The notes under the pieces are model-generated. The model was not told the DNA's origin, ran no database searches, and was given only the letters and a program-made list of their open reading frames with translations. DNA of 64,000 nucleotides. It comes from Homalodisca vitripennis (taxonomy: Eukaryota > Arthropoda > Insecta > Hemiptera > Cicadellidae). How positions within the stretch are numbered: the stretch's first letter is position 1; every line of letters begins with the position of its first letter. The stretch lies in the NCBI RefSeq assembly GCF_021130785.1, contig NC_060215.1, positions 118,010,501-118,074,500 of the forward strand, read 5' to 3'. Below, in pieces: positions 23,174-34,244 of this stretch. The translations under genes and the position numbers were made by a program.

Positions 23174-24440
23174 AAAAAACAATCATTGTAAGTAACATTT
23201 GTTATTAGAAAATTATATTCTAGCATTTGAAAAATTAATTAAATATTATTGAAGTGATTATAAATTAAATAATAAGAGAATACCAAATAATAACAATAAT
23301 AGGACTTATGATTGTTTTTCAGTTGTTATATTGTTGTTTAACGTGTTTTTGAAAATAACGTAAAGTCGTTAAGAGATTCTTGCGCCTTCATCTCAGCGGC
23401 TAGCACGTAAACGCAACCCGCCACACAGATAGCGTTCGTTTTTTGAAAGGGTAGTATTAGGGCTGCACGAGCACGGCTAAATTCCTCCAACTACGTAGTC
23501 CGCCTTCTACGACAGTCTCACCGCCGCAAAGCTGGTTGAACCGCAGTTCATGTTCTGCCGACCCTCAGACAGGCGTGGCCCTTGGAATAATATCCCAGGG
23601 CCGCAATGTGCGTTCAAATTGTTGATGTTCATGTGTCCTGCAGTTGTCTAGATATATACCTAGTATGAATACCTTTATTGGATACAGTATTCCTACAATT
23701 AATTACGCCATTGTTGTTCCGACTAAATCACGGATGTAATTCTGTAGGTAACTATTGTCGATAAAGTATTATTATAAAATCTTCCTAGTCCTCGAAGTTT
23801 CAAGAAATAGATTTCAGTTATGTCCTAGTTGTATCTCGCTTCCAAAACATAGGGCATCTTATGTATTTAAAAATACCAAGTAGATTATTTATGGACAAGA
23901 GAAATATTTTAGGAAGAGGAAGAATATAGATCGTCTCTCCCTATATGTTGTTTTAGTTTTATTTTCAGCTACTCCCACAGCATTATTCTTTGCCAATCGG
24001 CTTTCTTCTTTTTAGCATTGTTTTCTCGTATAATTACTATCGTAGGAATAATCTGTGTAGCAGTGTGCTGTGTAAATCTAAAATAGTTATGGAATTCTCA
24101 TATGCATTTTTCAAATAGTGAATTCCGTAAACAGAAATCAGGGAATGTAAAATGTCATATTTATAATTTACGATGATTACTCTTGCCTACATGATTAAGC
24201 TGGGAAAAATTGTTCAGACATCGTGTATGACAAGTATAATGCACATTAATGTATTGTATAGCAGCGTCCCCTTGCGCTGGTGTCCACACGGCGTCAGCTG
24301 TGCGGCTGGCCAATGCGCACACGGCTGGTAATAAGTATGACATAATCAGTAATAGACGGTAGCGCTCCCTTGAGTCGGCATGGCCACTAACTCTCATTCA
24401 GACATTTTTGAAACTCAGCTCCATTTATCACCACTATGAT
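23174..24440. other. Region without recognisable gene
   Basis: AT-rich sequence plus a GC-richer segment at 23380-23620, which may be the 3' flank of the DD82E transposon. A minus-strand frame at 24161-24397 has no motif. Terminal repeats matching the sequence near 21600-21740 were sought by eye and not found. Confidence 0.35.
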
Positions 24441-24459
24441 CCCACCTTAAATCGGGAGC

Positions 24460-25060
24460 AAGATTTCGGATTACGGGGTCTCCCAATTATACGTCACAAG
24501 CTCATTCACACTATAAAGCACGTCCAGCACTAAACAGCGTTTCAAACGAGTTTTAAACGCTTTAAGCGTAGGATAATTTTCTACTTTATATGAAAAACTG
24601 TTTATGAGATGAGCTGAGCTCCTCCTTTTGAGAGCAAGCGTTCGTTAGCTCCCGTCATTTGTCTCCTAGTTCGGTGGTGTCTCTATGAGTGAACATCTCG
24701 TCCGTTGGTCAACATACATTTAAACATAAATATAATGTTGTTTCTAAAATGTACAGGCTTGGTATAGTCAACAGCTGCAATCTTTTGAAAGCTGGCCAGC
24801 AACTTAGGAATTGTAGGTTTTCAAGTTTGAAGTTTCGTTTTTTTTAAGTTTGAACGCCATCACAAATTTGTTGCTTGCATCCAGCCCATAATCAAGCCAT
24901 AATATGCCATCATCATAACCTGAATGGGACACTATTTGGCTAGAGACCTCAAAACATAAATGCCTAAGGCTAATTTATAGCAAACGTAAAACACCCCGTG
25001 TAAAACATTGATCAAGGTTATTTCCAAAGCATTTCAAGGAGCAGAACCCTTCTAGTATGG
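24460..25060 (-). pseudogene. Non-LTR element B: C-terminal region of ORF2
   Basis: Frames on the minus strand keep the family pattern. YDDGILWLDYG (around 24890) corresponds to the SYGILxWG block, and SFSYKVENYPTLKAFKTRLK followed by YSVNEL (24490-24610) is the usual C-terminus of these proteins. Multiple stops separate the blocks. Confidence 0.6.
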
Positions 25061-25234
25061 CATCATCCTACATGATGACAGGGCCATATTTGCAGTCTGT
25101 TTACAGCAAAGAAAAATGTAGACTGTTTTGAATAATTTGATTTTAATTGATGCTGTGAAAATGCTGAACTCAACAAAAACTTTTTGCCCTAAAACTGATT
25201 TTGCAATTTCATTAAAACAAAGACAACAATTATA

Positions 25235-25850
25235 TCACCATACTGCACGATTCTTCCGTTTGGTAGTGACGATTCTGTCATTAAAATAGAGCAGAAAAAG
25301 AATAGAAATAAGAATGGATCCTTCAGGGACTCCAAATCTCATTTTCATTGAATTAGAAATATGGTTTGATATTAGGACAACTTGAGATATGTGAAAAAGA
25401 GGCACGCCTCGTATGTTATTGGACTCCAGTTTGTCAGGCAACGTGAGATGGTCAACACAATCGAGTGCTTTAGATAAGTCGAAAAACATACTCAAGGCGC
25501 GTTTTCGACCCTCTAGCCCCTCTACCACCGTCTCGACAAGATGCACAATTGCGTCAACTTTCGGTTTGCTCCTTCTGAACCCAAACTGTTCGTTTGAGGG
25601 GTGATTGTATTCTTTAAGAAACTGAAGCATTCGTATTAAAAACATCTTTTTGAATATTTTTCTTTATACAGGCAAAATAGAGACAGGAGTTATTGATTAG
25701 TGTGTGGTAGTATTTTATGAAAATTGGAATTACTTTTGATATTTTTAGGAGTGAGGGGAAAACTCCTGTCAGTAATGACAGATTAACCAATGCAGTGAAA
25801 GGTCTCAAAATATGCGTGGAGACACATTGACACTGAATTGAGATCATCAG
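25235..25850 (-). pseudogene. Non-LTR element B: reverse transcriptase fragment
   Basis: 25614-25847 and 25235-25645 contain FPSLLKISKVIPIF, then NEQFGFRRSKPKVDAIV, then FFDLSKALDCVDH (catalytic Asp motif A) and FGVPEGSILISILFLLYFND. The central YADD-type box falls after the last stop and is not recognisable. The NYRP block appears to be deleted between the two frames. Confidence 0.75.
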
Positions 25851-26259
25851 ACTTTTTCGCTGGAAGCTGCTGAATTATTATATCCATCTCTTCCTCAATT
25901 TCAAGACTACTGGGGTTTCTTGACTTGGCTACTACTTTGAGTAGTGATTACTTGAGGTGCTGTTGGGCCCTGCTCACAGGCTACGGTTACAAAAAACTTG
26001 TTAATTCATTTTCCACCCCAGTCTCATATTTCAATATCCAATTTTAATGTGGACTCTTTTCGAATATTTAACTTTACTGTTAATAATGTTCCAAATGGTT
26101 TTGAAATATTTTTGGAAGAATTAGTCGAATTTATCACATGATTTTGTAGCTTGAATAATTTTTCTGTAAATCTTATCATATAAACTGTTTATGTTTTAAT
26201 GACAAACTTTTATAGTTTTTGTAGGGCAGCAGGGATTTAAATGAAAACTAAGACAACTG

Positions 26260-26990
26260 TCAACAATTTTGAACTTCTACTCTACAGGTTGAAAATAATT
26301 TAAAACGTCCTAATTTTCTTTTGAAATTGAGGCTTTGAGAGTGGCGATATTTTCTGGCATTGTGTCTCTTACTGTTTTGCAAATTTTGGGCTCCCGTTTG
26401 AACTTTTAACCACATATATACCTTCTTGACAATAGCGATATTAGAAATCCGGGAAATTATGCTTTCGATAGCTGGTTGTGTCGTTGCTGTTATTCTTGTA
26501 GGGGGTTTGATTAATAATTCAAAAGCAAAAGACCTTAGTAAGTTGCTTAAATTATAAGTGGATATGTGGAAATAAGTGTTAATGTAGAAATACCCATTAG
26601 GAGTCAGGTCTAGCAGTAATTCTTTTAATTTTGAAAAGAATATGTCTTCGTTTTCACTGAAAGACCTATAGATGACGATGACGACTAATTTTGAATTTTG
26701 GGATTTAAAGTATAATTCAGGCTGCTCCAAAATGTTTTTCATCTATTTTTAAAATTAGAATATATTTCTGAAATGAAACTTTGTTTCAAACAAATTACAT
26801 CACCGTCACCCCTACCTTTAGAATAATGACGGCAATATGAGTTAGCCAATTAAAAATGTTGAATTTTGCATAGCCCGATTTTTTTATTCTTAAAACCGTT
26901 GTCGGTTACAACAAGTAGATCTGTCTAGATCTTCATACTTGAGCTGGATTTCTTCCCATTTTATTCGTTGCGAATTGCGTTTTGATGAAG
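26260..26990 (-). pseudogene. Non-LTR element B: AP-type endonuclease
   Basis: The N-terminal block is readable at about 26880-26950 (DLLVVTDNGFKNKKI; the catalytic E of TE is replaced by D), followed by a KGRGDGDVI stretch in place of K-x-G-G-V. Then 26260-26742 continues with VVIVIYRSF, the LLLDLTPNGYFYI block in place of the G-D-x-N motif, and PPTRITATTQPAIESIIS. Several catalytic residues are lost. Confidence 0.6.
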
Positions 26991-27169
26991 TAGCCTTAAT
27001 ACAAATTGTTTTATAAATTTTGCATTTGTTTTCCCAATTTGATTTGAGTATGCCAACTTTGTTCGTCGCTCTGAAGTGGTATCGATAAAAGATTACGAGG
27101 AACTTTCTTCATCAGAGACTCGGTCTGCCGTTATCTTGTTGGTATTTGCAGGTTGTAACCGATAGGGGT

Positions 27170-27570
27170 CGGTAGACTAGCTGGTCCTGGGCTTTGCATC
27201 TCTGGTTCTGATGGCAGCGAATGTGGCTTGAGTCAATTTATTGCTTCCATTGGAGGCAAGTTAACAGCAGACGCGAGAGGGCTTTCTTCCCGAAAAACGT
27301 AAGATGCATCTCATGCTTTGTAAAATGCTGTCTTTGGATGCCAGTTAATCTAAACAGTCAACACAGGGATGTCTCCCGCATGGTTCAGTGCATTTATGCA
27401 TTTAATAAAAGGAGAATTCGATGGTTGATATTATGGGATGATGGCAAGTCGTGGCGTCACGGAAGGGAAGCAACAATAATCCTGGAGGAAGACCTCCAAG
27501 GTTCACCAAGATATCCATAGATGATCTTATCACCTCCATCTGCCACATCGTTGGTGTCGTCAATTAAAAT
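27170..27570 (-). pseudogene. Non-LTR element B: ORF1 SGNH-esterase-like segment
   Basis: Minus-strand frames contain DDTNDVADG (a version of the G-T-N-D-V block of SGNH hydrolases), RIIVASLP followed by RHDLPSSHNINHRI, and FTKHEMHLTFFGKKALSRLL. The last corresponds to the FTxHGxHLNxxGK block that carries the catalytic His in ORF1 esterases of CR1-type elements. Here the G after the His is Glu. Stops interrupt it. A second example with the same blocks is at 59.7-60.4 kb. Confidence 0.6.
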
Positions 27571-28262
27571 AACTCATGATCCCGAAGGTTGGGGTACCGC
27601 CGAAACCAACCATTAGAAGACGATTTGCATAATCCCAAGACTTTTGTTGATGGGTTAACCAAGGCTCCAAGGGTCTGCTATATAACGGCCGTGGCTATCG
27701 TTTTCTTCCTGGATGACAGGGGAGTTGAGGAACTTTTGAGTCTCCATATCCACCGCAGGAATTGTTCTCGCGGAGTCTTCAGATAAGCAATAAGGGTTTA
27801 TCGTTATTATTAGTCTCCATTCCTTGATTGTAACTGATTTTTTATGTTCTTTATTCTAGAACATTATTAACTAGACTGGACCAGTACAAATTACACATCT
27901 CACAGATAATCTTAGGTTTAAGTTCTTGCGCTGGCATTTGACTGTCTGGCTCTTGGTGATAAAATTTGGGCATTGCAACGGGAACTGCTTCCAACCTTGA
28001 AGGGCTTTGATAAACCTAAAAACGAAATTAGTAAAATACTATGTGAGGTATTTGTAAATTAATAAAGTCAACATTTTAATGTATAGAGCTATAATGAAAC
28101 CATCATTTCATAACTTTAACGTGTTACATTTATGCCGTATTTTGGCTCACTTGTCTTATTTTTCGTTATCTACATAATTTATAAAATTATTTCAATACGT
28201 TTAAAATAATTTTATATCCCATGCTCCTAGTTGATGAATTAAGCCTTAGAGCAGCCTGCTAG
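27571..28262. other. Region without recognisable gene
   Basis: GC-richer start (27571-27790), possibly still the 5' end of non-LTR element B, then AT-rich DNA. No gene seen. Confidence 0.35.
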
Positions 28263-28294
28263 TTGGGTTATGGAGGATAGCTATGTTTACGTTT

Positions 28295-28359
<65 letters not shown>

Positions 28360-28483
28360 TGTGTGCGTGCGTGCGTGTGTGTGTGTGTGTGTGTTTGTGT
28401 GGTTCCAAGCCCCCTAATATACTGTAATCGACAGCTAATATTGTTAACTGGTTGGGTTATGGAGGATAGCTATGTTTACGTTT

Positions 28484-28552
<69 letters not shown>

Positions 28553-28815
28553 TGTGGTTCCAAGCCCCCTAATATACTGTAATCGACGGCTAATATTGTT
28601 AACTTATTGGGTTATGGAGGATAGCTATGTTTACGTTTGAGGGTGTGTGTGTTTGTATGGTTTCAAGCCCTCTAATATACTGTAATCGACAGCTAATACG
28701 TATTGTTAACTGATTGGGTTATGGAGGATAGCTATGTTTACGTTTGATTGTGTGTGTTTGTATGGTTTCAAGCCCTCTAATATAATGTAATCGACAGCTG
28801 ATATTGTTAACAGAT
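28263..28815. repeat. Minisatellite of four units with embedded GT microsatellites
   Basis: Each unit starts TGGGTTATGGAGGATAGC (28264, about 28454, about 28609 and about 28718) and runs through TATGTTTACGTTTGATTG. It then has a (GT)n run of very different length per unit (about 100, 70, and under 20 bp in the last two), followed by GGTTCCAAGCCCCCTAATAT and an ATCGACAGCTAATATTGTTAAC block. The last two units carry the same variants (GTATGGTTTCAAGCCCTC), so they arose from each other. Confidence 0.85.
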
Positions 28816-28926
28816 ATGTATATAAATGTACTATAACTGATATCCTAACTCTTGCCTTGTAACTACGACGTTATTGAAATAAGTATAATATTTTAATTTT
28901 CAATATACACTAGATGTGCTTTTATA

Positions 28927-30251
28927 ATGGGTGATTCAAAAAGAGCGCCGGTTTTGAAAAGATCGGTAATTTTTACTTTATTGGTTGGCAACAATGTTTG
29001 ATCTTGATTCTATTTCTGACTACATTCCGATTGTTGACGCAGCTGATATTTCTCTCATTAGTGCATTCTGTATCTAACCATGGAGAAGTTTACTTGTGCG
29101 CAACGAGTGTTAATAGTGAAAACGTTTTATCTGAGTGGAGAGAGTTATGCGGCTACTGTTAGGCGACTTCGCGGTACTCTAGGACGTAATGAAGCACAGA
29201 ATGAATCAACAGTTCGCAGACTCATGAAAAAGTTTCAAGAAACAGGTTCAGCAGTCGACCTCAAAAGTTCTGGACGTCGTTGTTGTGCCCGAACTGAACA
29301 GAACATTGAGGTGGTTCGTGACAGTGTGGCTGTTAGCCCAGCGAAATCAATACGTCGCCGTTCTCAACAATTGGGTTTAAGATGTTCTTCTGAACGGAGA
29401 ATTCTTCGGTACGATCTCAAATATCACCCCTATAAAATTCAGCTGACGCAACAATTGAAAGTGGCAGATCACCAGAAGTGACGACAGTTTGTTGATTGGG
29501 TATTGAGAAATTCGCAGGATGAATAAAACTTCGCAATGAATATCATCTTCAGTGATGAAGCGCACTTCCAATTGAATGGATTTGTTAATAAACAGAACTG
29601 CCGTATCTGGGATTCAGAAAACCCTCGCATGATTAACGAAAGGGAAATGTATCCACAACGAGTGACAGTTTGGTGCGGCTTTTGGTCGGGCGGCGTCATC
29701 GGCCCTTATTTTTTTGAAGATCAGGAAAGGCAAGCTGTACAGTGAATGGAGACCGATACCGTACGATGATTAGGGAGTTTTTGTGGCCTCATTTGGATAA
29801 CATAGACGTTGACCAGTTGTGGTTTCAGCAGGATGGTGCCACCTGCCACGCTGCCCGTGAAACAATTGTGTTGCTCCGTGACCGCTTTCAGGATCGCGTC
29901 ATTTCTCGTAATACCGACCATCAATGGCCACCAAGGTCGTGTGCCTTAACACCTTGTGACTTTCATCTTTGGGGTTATCTAAAGTCATTAGTTTATGCCA
30001 ATAAACCCCGAACCATCAATGAGTTGAAGGAGGAAATTCGACGGGTTGTCGGCCAAATTGAAGTGGAAACTTGTGCAGTCATGGCTAATTTCAAGGACAG
30101 AGTTGTTGCGTGCCAGCGTGGCAGAGGAGGACACACGCATAACATTATTTTTAATACCTGAAATCGGAAGGTTAGATGAACATATTTATGTATTTGATTT
30201 CAGATTTTCATTAAAATAAATCTCTTAATTTGATATATCAAAACCGGCGCA
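28927..30251 (+). mobile_element. Mariner (DD41D, rosa-like) copy 1, 3' TIR truncated
   Basis: Starts after TA (28925-28926) with ATGGGTGATTCAAAAAGAGC, continuing into GCCGGTTTTGA. It carries a transposase frame on the plus strand. At the 3' end the terminal repeat breaks off at GGCGC (30251), so about 20 bases of the terminus are missing. The adjoining sequence is the 3' end of a minus-strand non-LTR element. Apart from this truncation it is nearly identical to copy 2. Confidence 0.9.
29080..30161 (+). pseudogene. Mariner DD41D transposase, inactivated (copy 1)
   Basis: About 360 codons. The N-terminal helix-turn-helix part starts MEKFTCAQRVLIVKTFYL, with a second one around RRLMKKFQETGSAVD. 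Catalytic motifs: FSDEAHFQLNG (first Asp), WFQQDGATCHAA (second Asp) and LTPCDFHLWGYLKS (third Asp). Exactly 41 residues lie between the second and third Asp, which is the DD41D signature of the rosa group. All three catalytic residues are present. The frame is broken by TGA at 29479-29481, TAA at 29524-29526 and a one-base frameshift near 29738. The C-terminus ends RGGHTHNIIFNT. All three breaks recur in copies 2 and 3. Confidence 0.9.
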
Positions 30252-30460
30252 CCATTTACAAGACAAATACAAAACGATTTACATTCTTAGGAAATACACT
30301 GACCAAAAACCAGTAGCTGGTCAGCGTAACAAAAACAAAACAATTTACAAAATAAAATAAAAAGAGTCCTTTCCTAGTAAAAAACAATATTCCAGCCAAC
30401 AAGCTGCTCTCCATGACGTCTGCATCTGGCTAAAACGTCCAGAGGCATATAATGATAAAC

Positions 30461-31039
<579 letters not shown>

Positions 31040-31275
31040 CATACATACATATAGTATACATAAATATACAATACAATAGACAAAGTTACCATTCACTAAC
31101 CTATAATCACAATAAATCTGATATATTGATTATAAGTTTGGCCAATACTAATTACAAGGAAAAATAACAAAAAGTTGTAATAGTGGTAAAATAAAATAAA
31201 TTAAGAATTCTGTGTACTATTTGAAAAAATTAAAAATCGAATATTCAGCTCAAAACATTTGTTAATTCACCAATA

Positions 31276-31650
31276 TCAAGATGTGTCAAAAGCCAAGCTT
31301 TCAGCAATTTGGAAAAAACAATTCAAGACATTGCATGATTGTATTTCGCTTGGAATCTGATTAAAAAGCTTCAGTCCTATATACTGAATGGATTTCCTAA
31401 AAGATTCTTTGTTTACTTTTGGTATTCTGAAAATTCTGTTATTTATACTTCTAGTCCTGTGCAACAAATCATTTGTTCCAACATTTCTACTGCGCAAATA
31501 AAGATTTCTTAATACTTTATATACATACAAATGTTCTACCGGCAAGACTTTTAACTAAACATACAGGGGGAAAGCACTTTCTCTTCTATTTTTGTTCAAG
31601 ATTATACGAATAAAGTAGTTTTGTGTTGTTTTTAATTTATTGATTAAATA
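31276..31650 (-). pseudogene. Non-LTR element C: end of ORF2, downstream of mariner insertion
   Basis: Reads INKLKTTQNYFIRIILNK from the edge of mariner copy 2, then NRRESAFPLYV, a stop, LPVEHLYVYKVLRNLYLR and GLKLFNQIPSEIQ to the end at 31276. The blocks match in order the C-terminus of element A (15822-16430), showing a related family. Confidence 0.7.
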
Positions 31651-32992
31651 TAGGGTGATTCAAAAAGAGCGCCGGTTTTGATATATCAAATTAAGAGATT
31701 TATTTTAATGAAAATCTGAAATCAAATACATAAATATGTTCATCTAACCTTCCGATTTCAGGTATTAAAAATAATGTTATGCGTGTGTCCTCCTCTGCCA
31801 CGCTGGCACGCAACAACTCTGTCCTTGAAATTAGCCATGACTGCACAAGTTTCCACTTCAATTTGGCCGACAACCCGTCGAATTTCCTCCTTCAACTCAT
31901 TGATGGTTCGGGGTTTATTGGCATAAACTAATGACTTTAGATAACCCCAAAGATGAAAGTCACAAGGTGTTAAGGCACACGACCTTGGTGGCCATTGATG
32001 GTCGGTATTACGAGAAATGACGCGATCCTGAAAGCGGTCACGGAGCAACACAATTGTTTCACGGGCAGCGTGGCAGGTGGCACCATCCTGCTGAAACCAC
32101 AACTGGTCAACGTCTATGTTATCCAAATGAGGCCACAAAAACTCCCTAATCATCGTACGGTATCGGTCTCCATTCACTGTACAGCTTGCCTTTCCTGATC
32201 TTCAAAAAAATAAGGGCCGATGACGCCGCCCGACCAAAAGCCGCACCAAACTGTCACTCGTTGTGGATACATTTCCCTTTCGTTAATCATGCGAGGGTTT
32301 TCTGAATCCCAGATACGGCAGTTCTGTTTATTAACAAATCCATTCAATTGGAAGTGCGCTTCATCACTGAAGATGATATTCATTGCGAAGTTTTATTCAT
32401 CCTGCGAATTTCTCAATACCCAATCAACAAACTGTCGTCACTTCTGGTGATCTGCCACTTTCAATTGTTGCGTCAGCTGAATTTTATAGGGGTGATATTT
32501 GAGATCGTACCGAAGAATTCTCCGTTCAGAAGAACATCTTAAACCCAATTGTTGAGAACGGCGACGTATTGATTTCGCTGGGCTAACAGCCACACTGTCA
32601 CGAACCACCTCAATGTTCTGTTCAGTTCGGGCACAACAACGACGTCCAGAACTTTTGAGGTCGACTGCTGAACCTGTTTCTTGAAACTTTTTCATGAGTC
32701 TGCGAACTGTTGATTCATTCTGTGCTTCATTACGTCCTAAAGTACCGCGAAGTCGCCTAACAGTAGCCGCATAACTCTCTCCACTCAGATAAAACGTTTT
32801 CACTATTAACACTCGTTGCGCACAAGTAAACTTCTCCATGGTTAGACACAGAATGCACTAATGAGAGAAATATCAGCTGCGTCAACAATCGGAATGTAGT
32901 CAGAAATAGAATCAAGATCAAACATTGTTGCCAACCAATAAAGTAAAAATTACCGATCTTTTCAAAACCGGCGCTCTTTTTGAATCACCCAT
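31651..32992 (-). mobile_element. Mariner (DD41D, rosa-like) copy 2, complete with both ends
   Basis: A 1,342-bp element on the minus strand with both terminal inverted repeats (TAGGGTGATTCAAAAAGAGC at 31651 and its complement ending at 32992), flanked by TA on each side (31649-31650 and 32993-32994). It sits inside ORF2 of non-LTR copy C. Removing it with one TA restores an open frame across the junction. Copies 1 and 2 point toward each other at their 3' ends and lie about 1.4 kb apart. Confidence 0.92.
31758..32839 (-). pseudogene. Mariner DD41D transposase, inactivated (copy 2)
   Basis: The protein is identical to copy 1 in every segment I compared, including the in-frame TGA after VADHQK (32438-32440), the TAA about 15 codons later and the frameshift before NGDRYRTM. 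Catalytic aspartates in FSDEAHF, QQDGATCH and LTPCDF are retained. It cannot make an intact transposase. Confidence 0.9.
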
Positions 32993-33190
32993 TACTTGTA
33001 TGCACCTCCCCAGCAATGAACAGCATACTGCAACCTTGGTTGTATTAGGGCAAAGTATAATGTTCGCATCAAGTTCGTATCACAAAAATTTCTGAGAAAA
33101 TAAAAAGTTCTAATCGTAGATCTTAATTTGCGATGCAACTCCACGATATGATTTTCCCAAGTTACCTATCCACCATGTACGCAATTTCTA
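32993..33190 (-). pseudogene. Non-LTR element C: ORF2 upstream of mariner insertion
   Basis: The minus strand reads VTWENHIVELHRKLRS, then FYFLRNFCDTNL and RTLYFALIQPRLQYAVHCWG, ending with GAYK at the mariner edge. This is the block that precedes the CWxGAY motif in element A. The upstream RT is not found beyond 33190, so the element is truncated or too decayed to read. Confidence 0.65.
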
Positions 33191-33590
33191 GAATCGGGTT
33201 TCCACAATAGTGTGATATACAGCAAGAGATTCAGCAAAATGATATTACAGTACAAGCTATATAGCTTACTAGTATATAGTGTAACGGATATGACATTATT
33301 AGAAAATCTAAATTCATGCGGATACCAAAATATTGGTCCTCACCATTCACCACTAGAGATTCGGAATAGGCTTGGTCCAGGAGTCGGAGGGGGATGCTCA
33401 AACGGGGGGGGGGGGGTGTGCGGGAGTGTGATTCGTGTGCGGGAAAATACTTTAGGCGTAAAAGTGTCTTGTATCTGTGTCCAATAATTATGTAATTTAA
33501 GAAATGTGTATCTAAATATTAAAAAAATAAATTTATATGTAATATGTAATATGTAATAAGCTTATTTTAATACAAATAAAATTTTACCTC
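33191..33590. other. Region without recognisable gene
   Basis: Mixed sequence with a 13-base G run at 33404-33416 in a G-rich, GT-rich context, then AT-rich DNA. The open frame across it is driven by the G run and carries no motif. Confidence 0.4.
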
Positions 33591-34150
33591 TTAACTGCTG
33601 TAAACGCGTTGACGCGATATCGGTAATCGTGCCGTCACTGCTACTCACGCGTCTACGCGATTGTTATTTTTCCGACATCTGGCGCATTCTGTTGGTGCCG
33701 TGTCGATCAGAACGTAATATTTGATGTTTGCTGCTATCTATCGGTCACTTCTGCAACATTACGCTTCATTTGTTATGACAACTAACATCAGATAGTGGAA
33801 CTATCTTGCGGCCGAATATTGAGTTACGTTTCACGTCGACACCAACACGTGATTAGTTTGTCGGCAGATTGTTCCGGCTTCGTTTATACTTATTTTGTTT
33901 GTTTTTATTGACATATGTTAGTTATATTGTTATTATTTGTTTTGTTAGTGCTTATTTACGTTATTTAGTGTTTGGTACAATGTCTAAAGACAATGATGAC
34001 CAACGAATTCGTCAATTCCTAGATTTACCGGGTTCAGAACTAGGCTATAACCTAGATTCGGAGGACGACGATTTTGACGATCCAGATTATCTTCCCAGAT
34101 ACTAATGATGAAGTAATGAAAAGTAATCCCTGAAGTAGCTTGAATTGGAC
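33591..34150 (+). mobile_element. piggyBac-like element, 5' part with transposase N-terminus
   Basis: Begins near a TTAA at 33591-33594. It has two similar GC-rich subterminal motifs, ACGCGTTGACGCGAT (about 33605) and ACGCGTCTACGCGATT (about 33648). A 41-codon frame at 33980-34105 starts MSKDNDDQRIRQFLDLPGSE and is followed by an acidic stretch (SEDDDFDDPDYLP), the composition typical of piggyBac transposase N-termini. A one-base shift continues it for about ten more codons (TNDEVMKSNP). The DDD catalytic core is absent. No CCC-type terminus is visible, so the assignment is tentative. Confidence 0.4.
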
Positions 34151-34244
34151 AAGTTCAGCTCTGTAAACTAAAAAAACAATAGTATACATATTGTAACTAT
34201 TGCCATATACGGTACATATGTAACACTTCGTTGATATTCTGATC

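Larger units (their letters stand above)
24450..27570 (-). mobile_element. Degraded CR1-type non-LTR retrotransposon, copy B (near full length)
   Basis: Reading from 27570 down on the minus strand, I see an ORF1 SGNH-esterase-like segment, an AP endonuclease, a reverse transcriptase and the C-terminal region in the canonical order. The total is about 3.1 kb. Each domain is broken by several frameshifts and stops, so this is an old copy. No terminal repeat or target duplication was identified. Confidence 0.75.

Noticed and set aside
28297..28485. Open frame rich in Cys-Val
   Set aside because: Produced by the GT tract of the minisatellite; no independent coding signal.
29377..29924. Minus-strand frames inside mariner copy 1, and equivalents in copies 2 and 3
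   Set aside because: Shadows of the transposase; they recur only because the three copies are nearly identical.
33404..33416. G-quadruplex at the 13-base G run
   Set aside because: A single G run with no further regularly spaced G tracts of comparable strength; an intramolecular quadruplex is possible but unsupported.
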